64,000 bases of DNA from Chloroflexota bacterium (GTDB lineage: Bacteria; Chloroflexota; Chloroflexia; Chloroflexales; Herpetosiphonaceae): positions 186,001 to 250,000 of the forward strand of contig JAIUOC010000001.1 in assembly GCA_020161265.1 (NCBI GenBank), written 5' to 3'. The notes below the pieces were generated by a model. The model saw only the letters and a program-made list of their open reading frames with translations. It was not told where the DNA came from and did no database searches. Every line of letters starts with the position of its first letter. Within the stretch, counting starts at the first letter, position 1. A program made the position numbers and the translations under genes. Below are positions 42,597 through 49,961 of the stretch, piece after piece.

Positions 42597-43704
42597 CAGC
42601 CCCAACTATTTCAGCCTCATAACTATCGCGTCCATCGACCAAGACATTGGGCAGCAAATCGCCAAAGGCATTGACTTCGCCAACCAAGCAATGTTGTAGG
42701 CTATTGGCGATCAGCAAATCAACCCCAGCGTAAAGCGAACGCTCAAAGCATGCGCTAGCCGCTTCAGCCTGTTGCCGCACAGTCTGCCAAAATTCGGCCC
42801 CTAACTGGGCTTGAACTGCCGCCAAATCGCCGCGTGGATTCAATAGATGCAGATTGGTAATTGGCGAAGTGCTGGTGCGCACAACCGTATGTTGGGCTTT
42901 GCCCGCAATCACCAACATGCGCAAATCGTAGACCTTGCCCGCCAGTCGCGCCTTGGGAACCCACTCTTCAACATGCACTCGTTGCTTGGCCAAGGCATCA
43001 ATTAATGGTTGAATTTCGCGCAAATGGGTGTAGGTGCGCAAATTGCGTGAGTTGTATAATTGCAAGCCAGCGCTGGTTTCGACCAACTCGACCGTGGTAA
43101 TTGCCTGCATTTGGCGGCCGTTGGTACGATACGCCACCACGCCCGCCGCGCTTGAACCATGGGCTAGTTTGATAAAAACTCGCTGCCATCCATGAGTTTG
43201 CAATGCTGTTTGCAATTGTTCAAACGAGCCAATTGCTGGCAAACTACGTGGCACGAGTACATCCGCTTGCGCCAATCGCCTATGGCACGTCACTTTATCG
43301 AACATCACGCTAATATCGGCAGGATGTTGCAACAAGCGTACATTTAAGCTAGCTAATTGTTGCTCAAGCTGGCTGAGCAAGCGAGTATAGCCGCGATACC
43401 ATTGGCGACTACCCCACAAGCGCCCACGTTCTTGCGGCAAATTTGCATCGATCGGCCAATGCTCAAACTCAGGCTCAGGCGTTAGTTCAGCAGCAAACCG
43501 TACCAATTCACGATAGAGTTGTTCATCTTTGCCAGGCGATTCAATCCGCACTAGCTCACCAGATTTGATCAATTCAGCCAAATCGTGCTGGCCCTCCAAC
43601 AGATCGTAATAGCTGATGACGCGGGCTGGCGGCTGGCCTTGACGCGCCAAGGCCGCCTGCCACAGCTCAACTCGCCGATCATGTGGATTGCCAATAACGA
43701 TCAT
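42571..43704 (-). CDS. STM4014 family protein (ATP-grasp-like)
   Basis: A 377-residue protein of the cassette. VTCHRRLAQADVLVPRSLP, then WQRVFIKLAHGSSAAGVVAY, and later VHVEEWVPKARLAGKVYDLRMLVI and LYAGVDLLIANSLQHCLVGEVNAFGDLLPN have the order and spacing of ATP-grasp nucleotide and metal-binding segments. A carboxylate-amine or carboxylate-thiol ligation is therefore the likely chemistry. The ATG overlaps the stop of the upstream STM4015-like gene (ATGA). The last dozen residues (AGSWGSGIR region) are coded by an intergenic-type repeat and are probably dispensable. Confidence 0.85.
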   Translation of the reverse strand: MIVIGNPHDRRVELWQAALARQGQPPARVISYYDLLEGQHDLAELIKSGELVRIESPGKDEQLYRELVRFAAELTPEPEFEHWPIDANLPQERGRLWGSRQWYRGYTRLLSQLEQQLASLNVRLLQHPADISVMFDKVTCHRRLAQADVLVPRSLPAIGSFEQLQTALQTHGWQRVFIKLAHGSSAAGVVAYRTNGRQMQAITTVELVETSAGLQLYNSRNLRTYTHLREIQPLIDALAKQRVHVEEWVPKARLAGKVYDLRMLVIAGKAQHTVVRTSTSPITNLHLLNPRGDLAAVQAQLGAEFWQTVRQQAEAASACFERSLYAGVDLLIANSLQHCLVGEVNAFGDLLPNVLVDGRDSYEAEIVGAGSWGSGIR

Positions 43705-44633
43705 TCAGTCACCGCGATATAGCGTCGATCGTAGCGATGTGGGTCTTGTGGCTCGGAAATATCGACTTCAATCCCCAATTGTTTGAATTGCTGCGCAATT
43801 TCATGCTCGATAAAGTGATGGTGCAAATCGAGCAATTTGAGTTGTTTAATCGCTGGGCAGGCCAAAAGTACCTTCGCGCCATCGTCGCCAAGGCTGCCTA
43901 ACGAAAGATCGAGCACTTCGATGCGGTTGATAATCTTGGATTGGCTAATTGCAACCGCTAAATCATCAGCGAACAAGCAATCGCGCAAGGCCAATACCTT
44001 GAGATTGGGGAATAACTCGCCATTCAGCAAGGGTTCGAGATCGGTCAGGGTGACATCGCCACCATACCACTCGGAGCCAATCCATAATTCAAGGTGTTCT
44101 AGTGCTGGCAATTTGCCTTGCAAAATCTCCTGCACCACTCGATTGGGCAAACCACCACTTTGAATCACCAAGGTTTTGAGTTGGGCATGCTGGCATGAAC
44201 CAAGGCTCAAACCATTGGCTCCGCGAATTGCAAAATGCTGCAAATTGGGGAATGCCGAAAGCAAGGGCGAAAGATCATCCTGCTCGATCCACGAAATTTC
44301 CGATTCTTCGCTGGTGATATCGCCGATAAATAAGGCCCGTAAATTGGGCAATTGAGCAGCGGCACTGACCAAGGTTTCAATCACCTGATCAACTGGGCCA
44401 TTGCCATCATCAAGCTCCCACCATGGGCCAATCACTAAACCTGTGGTTTTTTCAACCTTGGGCAAGGCCAAAAAATCAGCAAAGCGATCGATCCAAGCCG
44501 TGTTGGTATCATAATCATCTTCATAGCTCAGCCCGACGCGATGTACCACGCCAGTCGATTGCAAAACACTGGGGTGATCCCAATCGGCAATGTTCGATGG
44601 AGCCAGTTCCGACATCCATGGCAATTGAGCCAT
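43701..44633 (-). CDS. STM4015 family leucine-rich protein, copy A
   Basis: A 310-residue protein. After an N-terminal mixed domain (KTTGLVIGPWWELDDGNG), five or six leucine-rich repeat strands follow: NLQHFAIRGANGLSLG, QLKTLVIQSGGLP, ALEHLELWIGS, NLKVLALRDCLF, RIEVLDLSLGSL and QLKLLDLHHHFI. It ends in a short tail, RRYIAVTE. It is nearly collinear with the next gene upstream and clearly a paralogue. GGAG lies upstream of ATG 44633. STM4015 proteins have no known activity; the horseshoe surface could present or bind the cassette's substrate. The gene is coupled to the STM4014-like gene. Confidence 0.87.
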   Translation of the reverse strand: MAQLPWMSELAPSNIADWDHPSVLQSTGVVHRVGLSYEDDYDTNTAWIDRFADFLALPKVEKTTGLVIGPWWELDDGNGPVDQVIETLVSAAAQLPNLRALFIGDITSEESEISWIEQDDLSPLLSAFPNLQHFAIRGANGLSLGSCQHAQLKTLVIQSGGLPNRVVQEILQGKLPALEHLELWIGSEWYGGDVTLTDLEPLLNGELFPNLKVLALRDCLFADDLAVAISQSKIINRIEVLDLSLGSLGDDGAKVLLACPAIKQLKLLDLHHHFIEHEIAQQFKQLGIEVDISEPQDPHRYDRRYIAVTE

Positions 44634-44644
44634 TGTTGTGCTCC

Positions 44645-45586
44645 TTATTCGCTGACAGCGATATAGCGATATTCTTCGTCGCCATCTTCATCGGCAATTT
44701 GTTGATCGCTGACATCGCAATTAACCTCAATTGTTGGCCAGCAATCGCGCATGCCATCGCTCATGTAGTGGTGATGCAAATCAAGAAATTCAAGCTTACG
44801 AATCGCTGGGCTGGTGAACAAGGCCTCAGCTCCCGCATCGCTCAGATTGCCCAACGAAAGATCGAGGATTTTGATTCGCTCAAGCATCGGGGCATTAGCA
44901 ACTGCTTGAGCCAACACATCAGCATATTCACAATCACGCAAGGCCAAGGTTACTAAATTGGGAAAACATTCACCCTGCAAAATTGGTTTTAAATCGTCGA
45001 TCGTTGAATTGCCGCCATACTCATCGCTACCCAACCACAGCTCCAAATGCTTAAGTGCTGGCAAATTGGCGGCGGCAACATCACGCACAACTTGCGCTGC
45101 TAAACCACCGGTCTGAATGATCAAGGCCTTGAGCTGTTGATGCTGAATTGCGCCAAAACTGAGGTTTGAGCCACCGCGAATCGCCAAATATTCAAGTTGC
45201 GGGTAGGCAGCTAAAACAGCGGCATAATCACCTTGCAAAATCCACGAAATTTCCCATTCATCAGAGGTGAAATCGCCGACGAACAAGGCTTTGAGCAAGG
45301 GCAAGCGTTCACGGGCATTAACGATACTTTCTAAAACAAGATCGATATCGCCATCGTGGGCTGAGTCCTGCCACCAGCGGCCAATCACCAAACCCGTGGT
45401 TTTGGCTGGCTCATCGGTGGCAAGCCAAGCGTTAAAATAATCCTGCCAGGTTTGAGCGGGTGCTTTCGAGCGATAATTGTATTCCAAATGCAGGTGCACA
45501 GGGTGGCCAATTGGATCGAGTTTTAAGCGGCCATCCCAGTTGGTCAAGCTTGATTCACCAAAATGTCCCATCCACGCAAAAATCAT
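44645..45586 (-). CDS. STM4015 family leucine-rich protein, copy B (first gene of operon)
   Basis: A 313-residue paralogue of copy A, 11 bases upstream of it. Shared blocks include KTTGLVIG(R/P)WW, (Y/F)LAIRGG, IQ(T/S)GGL, LPALxHLELWxGS, LALRDC, LDLSLG, LDLHHH and the terminal RYIAV(S/T)E. The N-termini differ (MIFAWMGHFGESSLTNWD against a copy-A start rich in acidic residues), so the two may engage different partners. GAGG precedes ATG 45586. No short precursor-peptide frame with a good ribosome-binding site was found between this gene and galE. Confidence 0.87.
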   Translation of the reverse strand: MIFAWMGHFGESSLTNWDGRLKLDPIGHPVHLHLEYNYRSKAPAQTWQDYFNAWLATDEPAKTTGLVIGRWWQDSAHDGDIDLVLESIVNARERLPLLKALFVGDFTSDEWEISWILQGDYAAVLAAYPQLEYLAIRGGSNLSFGAIQHQQLKALIIQTGGLAAQVVRDVAAANLPALKHLELWLGSDEYGGNSTIDDLKPILQGECFPNLVTLALRDCEYADVLAQAVANAPMLERIKILDLSLGNLSDAGAEALFTSPAIRKLEFLDLHHHYMSDGMRDCWPTIEVNCDVSDQQIADEDGDEEYRYIAVSE

Positions 45587-45835
45587 GGATACCTCACAAA
45601 TAGCAATTGTAGGCCGATTGCGGCCTAGCTATAGCATAGCCTATTTTGTGACAAACAACGTCACATCGGCGATCAAAAAAGTTGTAACCTCTAATAACTG
45701 AAGCCTCCATGTTCATCCCTCATCCTTCATAATTCATCCTTTTGTTGCTTCTCACCCACAATTAAGCTGATTCGGCTACAATAGCCAGCGAATTCGATGC
45801 TACACGACGATCTTGCCGTGTAAAAAGGAGTTTGT

Positions 45836-46822
45836 ATGCGTATTTTGGTCTCCGGTGGCGCTGGCTATATTGGCAGCGTAACCAGTGCCGCATTGCTTGA
45901 TGCTGGCTATGACGTTGTAATCTTTGATAATTTGCGCCAAGGCCATCGCCAAGCGGTTCCCGCTGCCGCGACCTTTGTCTTGGGCGATCTGAATAATATT
46001 GCTGAAATTCGCAGTGCTTTTGAAGTTCATGGCCCTTTCGATGGGATTTTAAACTTTGCTTCGCATACCTTAGTGGGCGAGTCGATGCAGCACCCTGAAT
46101 ATTATCTGCGTGATAGTGTGGTAGCGGGGATTAATTTGCTGACGGTTGCCGCTGAACATGGCGTGAAGGCCTTTATTCTCTCATCAACCGCCAATCTCTT
46201 CGACGACCCGGCTAAAATGCCAATCGATGAAAATGAGCGCATTGTGCCAGGCTCGCCCTATGGTGAGATGAAATCGTGGATGGAACGGGCGCTCTATTGG
46301 TATGAACGCGTGCATGGTATTCGCTATGGCGCACTGCGCTATTTCAACGCTTGTGGTTGTACGCCGACAATTGGCGAACATCACGACCCTGAAACTCACT
46401 TGATTCCCTTGGTTTTGCAAGTTGCTTTGGGTCAGCGCGAATCAATTGCGATCTTCGGCGACGATTATCCAACGCCCGATGGCTCGTGTGTGCGCGACTA
46501 TGTGCATGTGAGCGATTTGGCTTCGGCGCATATTCTGACCTTGCAAGCCTTGCTCAATGGCGGAGCCAGCCGCCGCTACAATTTGGGCAATGGTGGTGGT
46601 TTTAGCGTCAAAGAAGTTATCCAAGCTGTGCGCAATGTAACTGGCCATGCGATTCCAGCAGTGGTTGCGCCGCGCCGTGCTGGCGATCCGGCTACCTTGG
46701 TCGCTTCATCGGAAACAATTCGCCGCGAGTTGGGCTGGGAGCCACGCTATGCCACAATTGAGAGTATCATCGAAAGTGCTTGGGCTTGGCATCAACAACA
46801 TCCTCACGGCTACAGCGAATAA
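45836..46822 (+). CDS. galE: UDP-glucose 4-epimerase (GalE-type)
   Basis: A 328-residue extended SDR enzyme interconverting UDP-glucose and UDP-galactose. GGAGYIGS at residues 7-14 binds [11 protein letters not shown] supplies the catalytic Ser/Thr, and Y142/K146 in SPYGEMK are intact. [30 protein letters not shown] and [18 protein letters not shown] are GalE hallmarks. AAGGAG at 45825-45830 precedes the ATG. It is followed after 24 bases by a thioesterase gene, probably in one transcript. Activity on other UDP-sugars cannot be excluded. Confidence 0.92.
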   Translation: MRILVSGGAGYIGSVTSAALLDAGYDVVIFDNLRQGHRQAVPAAATFVLGDLNNIAEIRSAFEVHGPFDGILNFASHTLVGESMQHPEYYLRDSVVAGINLLTVAAEHGVKAFILSSTANLFDDPAKMPIDENERIVPGSPYGEMKSWMERALYWYERVHGIRYGALRYFNACGCTPTIGEHHDPETHLIPLVLQVALGQRESIAIFGDDYPTPDGSCVRDYVHVSDLASAHILTLQALLNGGASRRYNLGNGGGFSVKEVIQAVRNVTGHAIPAVVAPRRAGDPATLVASSETIRRELGWEPRYATIESIIESAWAWHQQHPHGYSE

Positions 46823-46846
46823 ATTTTGCTTCAAGGAGCAGCATTG

Positions 46847-47323
46847 ATGGTTTCAACGACGCAACCAGCCTTTCAAGATCAATTGCAGGGCAATCATTGT
46901 TGGGGCTGTGGCAAGGATAATCCTCATGGCTTGCAAATCAAAAGCTATTGGGATGGAGCTGAGGCGATTTGTCATTGGCAACCACAGCCATGGCATTGTG
47001 CCTCGCCAACCCATGTGGTTAATGGCGGCATCATCGGCGCATTAATCGATTGCCACGCGATTATTAGCGCCATGGCCTTGGCTGCTCAACAGGCTGGGGT
47101 TGCGTTAAGCAGCCCCACGCCAATTTGGTATGTAACTGGTAAGCTCGAAATTGCCTACCACAAACCAACACCACTTGGCCCAAGCTTGGAGTTGCGTGCC
47201 CGCTTCGAGGTGCAAAACGAGCGCAAAACCTTGGTAACTTGTACCCTCAGCGCCGCCGATCAGCTGTGTGCAACTGGCACTGTCTTGGCTGTGCGCGTTC
47301 CCAATGAATGGATGCAAGTCTAG
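46847..47323 (+). CDS. PaaI-type hotdog thioesterase family protein
   Basis: A 158-residue hotdog-fold protein. NHCWGCGKDNPHGLQIKSYWDG, then HVVNGGIIGALIDCHAIISA (the helix carrying the catalytic Asp/His region of PaaI-like thioesterases) and YHKPTPLGPSLELRARFEVQ give the family call. Such enzymes hydrolyse acyl-CoA thioesters. ATG 46847 has AAGGAG at 46833-46838 and lies 24 bases after galE. The CWGCG opening is common in this subfamily. The substrate is unknown. Confidence 0.87.
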   Translation: MVSTTQPAFQDQLQGNHCWGCGKDNPHGLQIKSYWDGAEAICHWQPQPWHCASPTHVVNGGIIGALIDCHAIISAMALAAQQAGVALSSPTPIWYVTGKLEIAYHKPTPLGPSLELRARFEVQNERKTLVTCTLSAADQLCATGTVLAVRVPNEWMQV

Positions 47324-47862
47324 CGAGGGATCAGGGTCTAGGGATCAGGAGCCAGAATTAAGAAGATTTCGACCTGATCCCTGACCTCTGATCCCTCATC
47401 CCTGTATGCTCTTGATGGATTATTGTTTAACGCAGAGGCGCAGAAGGTAAAAAGGATGAAGGATGAGGGATGCATATTTAGGATACAATCTGTGTTCATC
47501 TGTGGCCAAAAAAACTACCTTCGCATTCTTCGTGCCCTTCGCGGTTTCAACCTGCTGACCCCTAGCCCCTGATCCCTGAACCTTCGTTCTACTACCTTGA
47601 TTCGTGTTTTGACCAACCCGTATATCTGTCAGAAGCCATGATTTGCATGCTCTTTGTGCAATGTGTGTGAGCAATTGGGATTGTTAAAGCCAAAATCGCC
47701 CGAAAAATCCGTTGACGCTGACTTTTGGCCTATGCTATAGTAGCAGCAATTCCACAACCTACTCCTACTTTCCACCCGATCGCTCAAAAGAGTTCAAATT
47801 CGTTTATGGCAACGTAATGCTGTAAATGCTTCTTTGGTGTGCGTATTGTTTAGGGAGGTATT
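47324..47862. other. Repeat-rich intergenic region before the injection-system cluster
   Basis: It contains degenerate GAGGGATCAGGG units in direct and inverted order (47325-47404), an ACGCAGAGGCGCAGAAGGTAAA block (about 47430-47451; inverted relative of 31350), a CGAAG-type repeat in inverted orientation (47519-47550) and a CCCCTAGCCCCTGATCCCTG block (about 47557-47577). A good promoter (47712-47741) and about 115 bases of leader follow. No gene is seen. Confidence 0.65.
47712..47741 (+). promoter_or_regulatory. Promoter of the contractile injection-system operon
   Basis: TTGACG (47712-47717) and TATAGT (47736-47741) are separated by 18 bases. An overlapping TATGCT lies at 47731-47736. The leader to the sheath start codon is about 115 bases, ending in GGAGGT at 47854-47859. 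Confidence 0.78.
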
Positions 47863-48945
47863 ATGGCTGAAGTGATTTTGCCAGGCACCTACATCACGGT
47901 GCGTGATGAGGGGCTGATTAGCGCAGGGCGCATCGCCTCGGGCTATATTGGCATTGTTGGCACGGCAGCAAGTGGTCCAATCAATCAAGTGCAAATTTTG
48001 GGCAGTTTCAGCGAAGCGAAGGCGATCTTCGGAGCCAGCGATGCTTGGCAGGGCGGCACAAAAAACGAGTTAACCCTCATTCGAGCTTTGGAGCAAATTT
48101 ATAACAATGGCGGCAAAACGGTCTATGCCGTGCGTAGCGAAGGCGTAACAGTTGATAATTATAAAACTGCCCTCGCTGAATTGGAAAATGAAATCGTTAA
48201 TTTGGTATTATTGGCTGGTCAAGATAGCTCAAACGTGGGCATGGCCAATGCTTTAATCGCTCACCTCACCACCACCGCAGGCATCAAACGCGAACGCATC
48301 GGCTTGATCGGCAGTGCGCTTGGCGATGATATCGCTAAAATCTCCGGCCATAGCTATGCCAGCGATCGCTTAATTTTCGTTGCACCTGGGATCAAAAGCT
48401 CAGTCAGCGATCCAGCGACCCAAACTGTCAGTCAAGTTTCCTTACCAGGTAGTTATTTGGCCGCCGCTGTGGCTGGCCTGATCGCTGCCTTACCAGTCCA
48501 GTCCAGCCCAACCAACAAAACTGTGGCAATCGAGGGCTTGACCACCAACTTTAGCGCCTCGCAACTTGAGCAATTGGTGCAAAAACGGGTGTTAGCGGTC
48601 GAAAAACGCGAAGGCTGGCGCGTCGTCAAAGGCATTACCACCGCCACCAACTCGGCTTGGCATCAAATTACCACCCGCCGCATCGTCGATTATGCGATTT
48701 ATGGCGTGCGCTCGGCTTGTAATCCCTACATCGGCAAACTGAATAATGACCGAGTACGCGGCGCAATGAAAGCAACGCTTGATGCCTTTTTGACCCGTAT
48801 GGTCGAAGATGAGGCCTTGGTTGGCTATTCGTTGGATGTTTCGGCGACTCGCGCTCAGCAAATTGCTGGTGAGGTGCAAGTGTCGCTCACATTGCAACCA
48901 ACCTTCAGTATCGACTTCATCTTAGTAACGATGTATTTGGGTTAG
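47863..48945 (+). CDS. Contractile tail sheath protein
   Basis: A 360-residue sheath subunit. The start VILPGTYITVRDEGLISAGRIASGYIGIVGTAASGP and the middle LVLLAGQDSS match the phage tail sheath fold. The C-terminal half NKTVAIEGLTTNFSASQLEQLVQKRVLAVEKREGWRVVKGITTA through FLTRMVEDEALVGYSLDVSATRAQQIAGEVQVSLTLQPTFSIDFILVTMYL matches the conserved terminal domain. Sheath subunits stack round the tube and contract to drive it through a target membrane. It is short compared with most sheaths, so it is a near-minimal version. It is the first gene after the promoter, with GGAGGT upstream. Confidence 0.92.
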   Translation: MAEVILPGTYITVRDEGLISAGRIASGYIGIVGTAASGPINQVQILGSFSEAKAIFGASDAWQGGTKNELTLIRALEQIYNNGGKTVYAVRSEGVTVDNYKTALAELENEIVNLVLLAGQDSSNVGMANALIAHLTTTAGIKRERIGLIGSALGDDIAKISGHSYASDRLIFVAPGIKSSVSDPATQTVSQVSLPGSYLAAAVAGLIAALPVQSSPTNKTVAIEGLTTNFSASQLEQLVQKRVLAVEKREGWRVVKGITTATNSAWHQITTRRIVDYAIYGVRSACNPYIGKLNNDRVRGAMKATLDAFLTRMVEDEALVGYSLDVSATRAQQIAGEVQVSLTLQPTFSIDFILVTMYLG

Positions 48946-48955
48946 GAGCAAACTC

Positions 48956-49465
48956 ATGCCAAATGTCAATGTTTTTCGTGGCTCAGATGCGTCGTTGGTG
49001 CTGGCGGTCGATGATAGTAGCACTGCCGAAGGTGGCTTGGCCGATGCCTTGATCGGCGAATATGCGCTCTCAAGCGTGGTTGGGCGTTTGCAAAATGTAC
49101 AAATTGTGGTGCAAAACGATATTCGCCCTTACCACGAGATTGGTCGGCGTTTTGCTACCGAGCTGCGCCCGGGCAATATCAATATTTCGGGCACTGCTGA
49201 ACGGGCTCATATCAACGGCGCACTGATTCGCTTGTTGCTTGGCGATGGCTCAAAAAGCCCACCCCCAACCGGAGCAATTGCCCAGCCATCCTTTAATATC
49301 GTGATCAATTTGGTCAATCCGGCTTCGCCTGACAATAGCAGCACGCTCACGATCTTTGGGGTCAAGTTTGATACCTGGAGTTTTCGCTTGCCCGAAGACG
49401 ATTTCGTGATGGAAACGGTGACCTTCAAAGCCTTGCGTATGAGCAGCGCCGAAACCAGCGCCTAG
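48956..49465 (+). CDS. Tail tube protein
   Basis: A 169-residue beta-rich protein. RIGRRFATELRPGNINISGTAERAHINGALIRLLLG and the closing segment FGVKFDTWSFRLPEDDFVMETVTFKAL fit inner-tube subunits of contractile tails (gp19/FII/Hcp-like fold). Such proteins assemble hexameric rings forming the rigid tube. It lies 10 bases after the sheath gene, the usual sheath-tube order. The GGAG upstream of ATG 48956 is good. Confidence 0.8.
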   Translation: MPNVNVFRGSDASLVLAVDDSSTAEGGLADALIGEYALSSVVGRLQNVQIVVQNDIRPYHEIGRRFATELRPGNINISGTAERAHINGALIRLLLGDGSKSPPPTGAIAQPSFNIVINLVNPASPDNSSTLTIFGVKFDTWSFRLPEDDFVMETVTFKALRMSSAETSA

Positions 49466-49479
49466 AGGAATGAGCTTGC

Positions 49480-49818
49480 ATGAGCGACAACCACCTAACC
49501 GCCGATGAATTGCTTGCTGGCGCTCAAGCACGCTATGCCGTGACGATTCCAGCCGAAATTGTTCAGCCTGGTCAGGCCACTGCAACCGCTCGTGAATTGG
49601 TGGTGCAACTCCAGCCGATCACGATTGGCACGTTTCAATTGATTATGCGGGCCGCTAAACAGGATTCTAGCCTGATTCCGCTGCTGCTGATCAAAGAGGC
49701 TTTAGTTGAGCCAAGCCTAAGTTTGGAGCAAGTCAAGCGCATGCACTTGGGCATGGTCGATTTTTTGATCGCGCATATTCGCGAAATTAGCGGTATGACT
49801 GAAAAAAAAAGCCATTAA
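49480..49818 (+). CDS. Tail assembly chaperone, unshifted product (gpG/gpE-like)
   Basis: A 112-residue helical protein: MSDNHLTADELLAGAQARY, VVQLQPITIGTFQLIMRAAKQDS and LLLIKEALVEPSLSLEQV. Its position after the tube gene, its size and the run of nine A at the 3' end (49802-49810) match the short tail-assembly chaperones of long-tailed phages. These are made in excess over a -1 frameshifted extension. The zero-frame stop is TAA at 49816-49818. The longer product is described at 49809-49961. Confidence 0.75.
   Translation: MSDNHLTADELLAGAQARYAVTIPAEIVQPGQATATARELVVQLQPITIGTFQLIMRAAKQDSSLIPLLLIKEALVEPSLSLEQVKRMHLGMVDFLIAHIREISGMTEKKSH
49802..49810 (+). promoter_or_regulatory. Slippery sequence for programmed -1 ribosomal frameshift
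   Basis: GA(9)GCC: in the zero frame the codons are GAA AAA AAA AGC, giving the canonical A AAA AAA heptamer (49803-49809) followed by G. A -1 slip enters an open frame that begins immediately after a TGA at 49800-49802 and runs to TAA at 49959-49961. A 7-bp stem (AGCAAGC 49828-49834 with GCTTGCT 49859-49865) downstream might stimulate slippage. Confidence 0.8.
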
Positions 49819-49961
49819 TTGAGTTGCAGCAAGCACCATTATTGCAGGCTAGCTATCGGCTTGCTAAGGCCTTTGGCTGGACACCGCAAGAAGTGCAGGC
49901 CTTGACCATGGCTCAAATTACGCTGTATTTGCAATTATTAGCCGAGGATGCCAGTGAATAA
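49809..49961 (+). CDS. Tail assembly chaperone, frameshifted extension (gpT / E' like)
   Basis: Fifty sense codons in the -1 frame relative to the preceding gene, coding KPLIELQQAPLLQASYRLAK and on through AFGWTPQEVQALTMAQITLYLQ to a TAA at 49959-49961. There is no start codon with a ribosome-binding site near its beginning, so it is almost certainly made only as a fusion of about 160 residues with the 49480 product. The segment 'fGWtPqEvqaLTMaqi..Yl' resembles the C-terminal extensions of phage tail chaperones that contact the tape measure. The stop overlaps the start of the next gene (ATG 49948). Confidence 0.78.
   Translation, partial: KPLIELQQAPLLQASYRLAKAFGWTPQEVQALTMAQITLYLQLLAEDASE

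Noticed and set aside
39538-45586. Haem biosynthesis operon (because of the HemN-like member)
   Set aside because: The companion genes are those of the STM4011-4015 cassette and no other haem gene is present.
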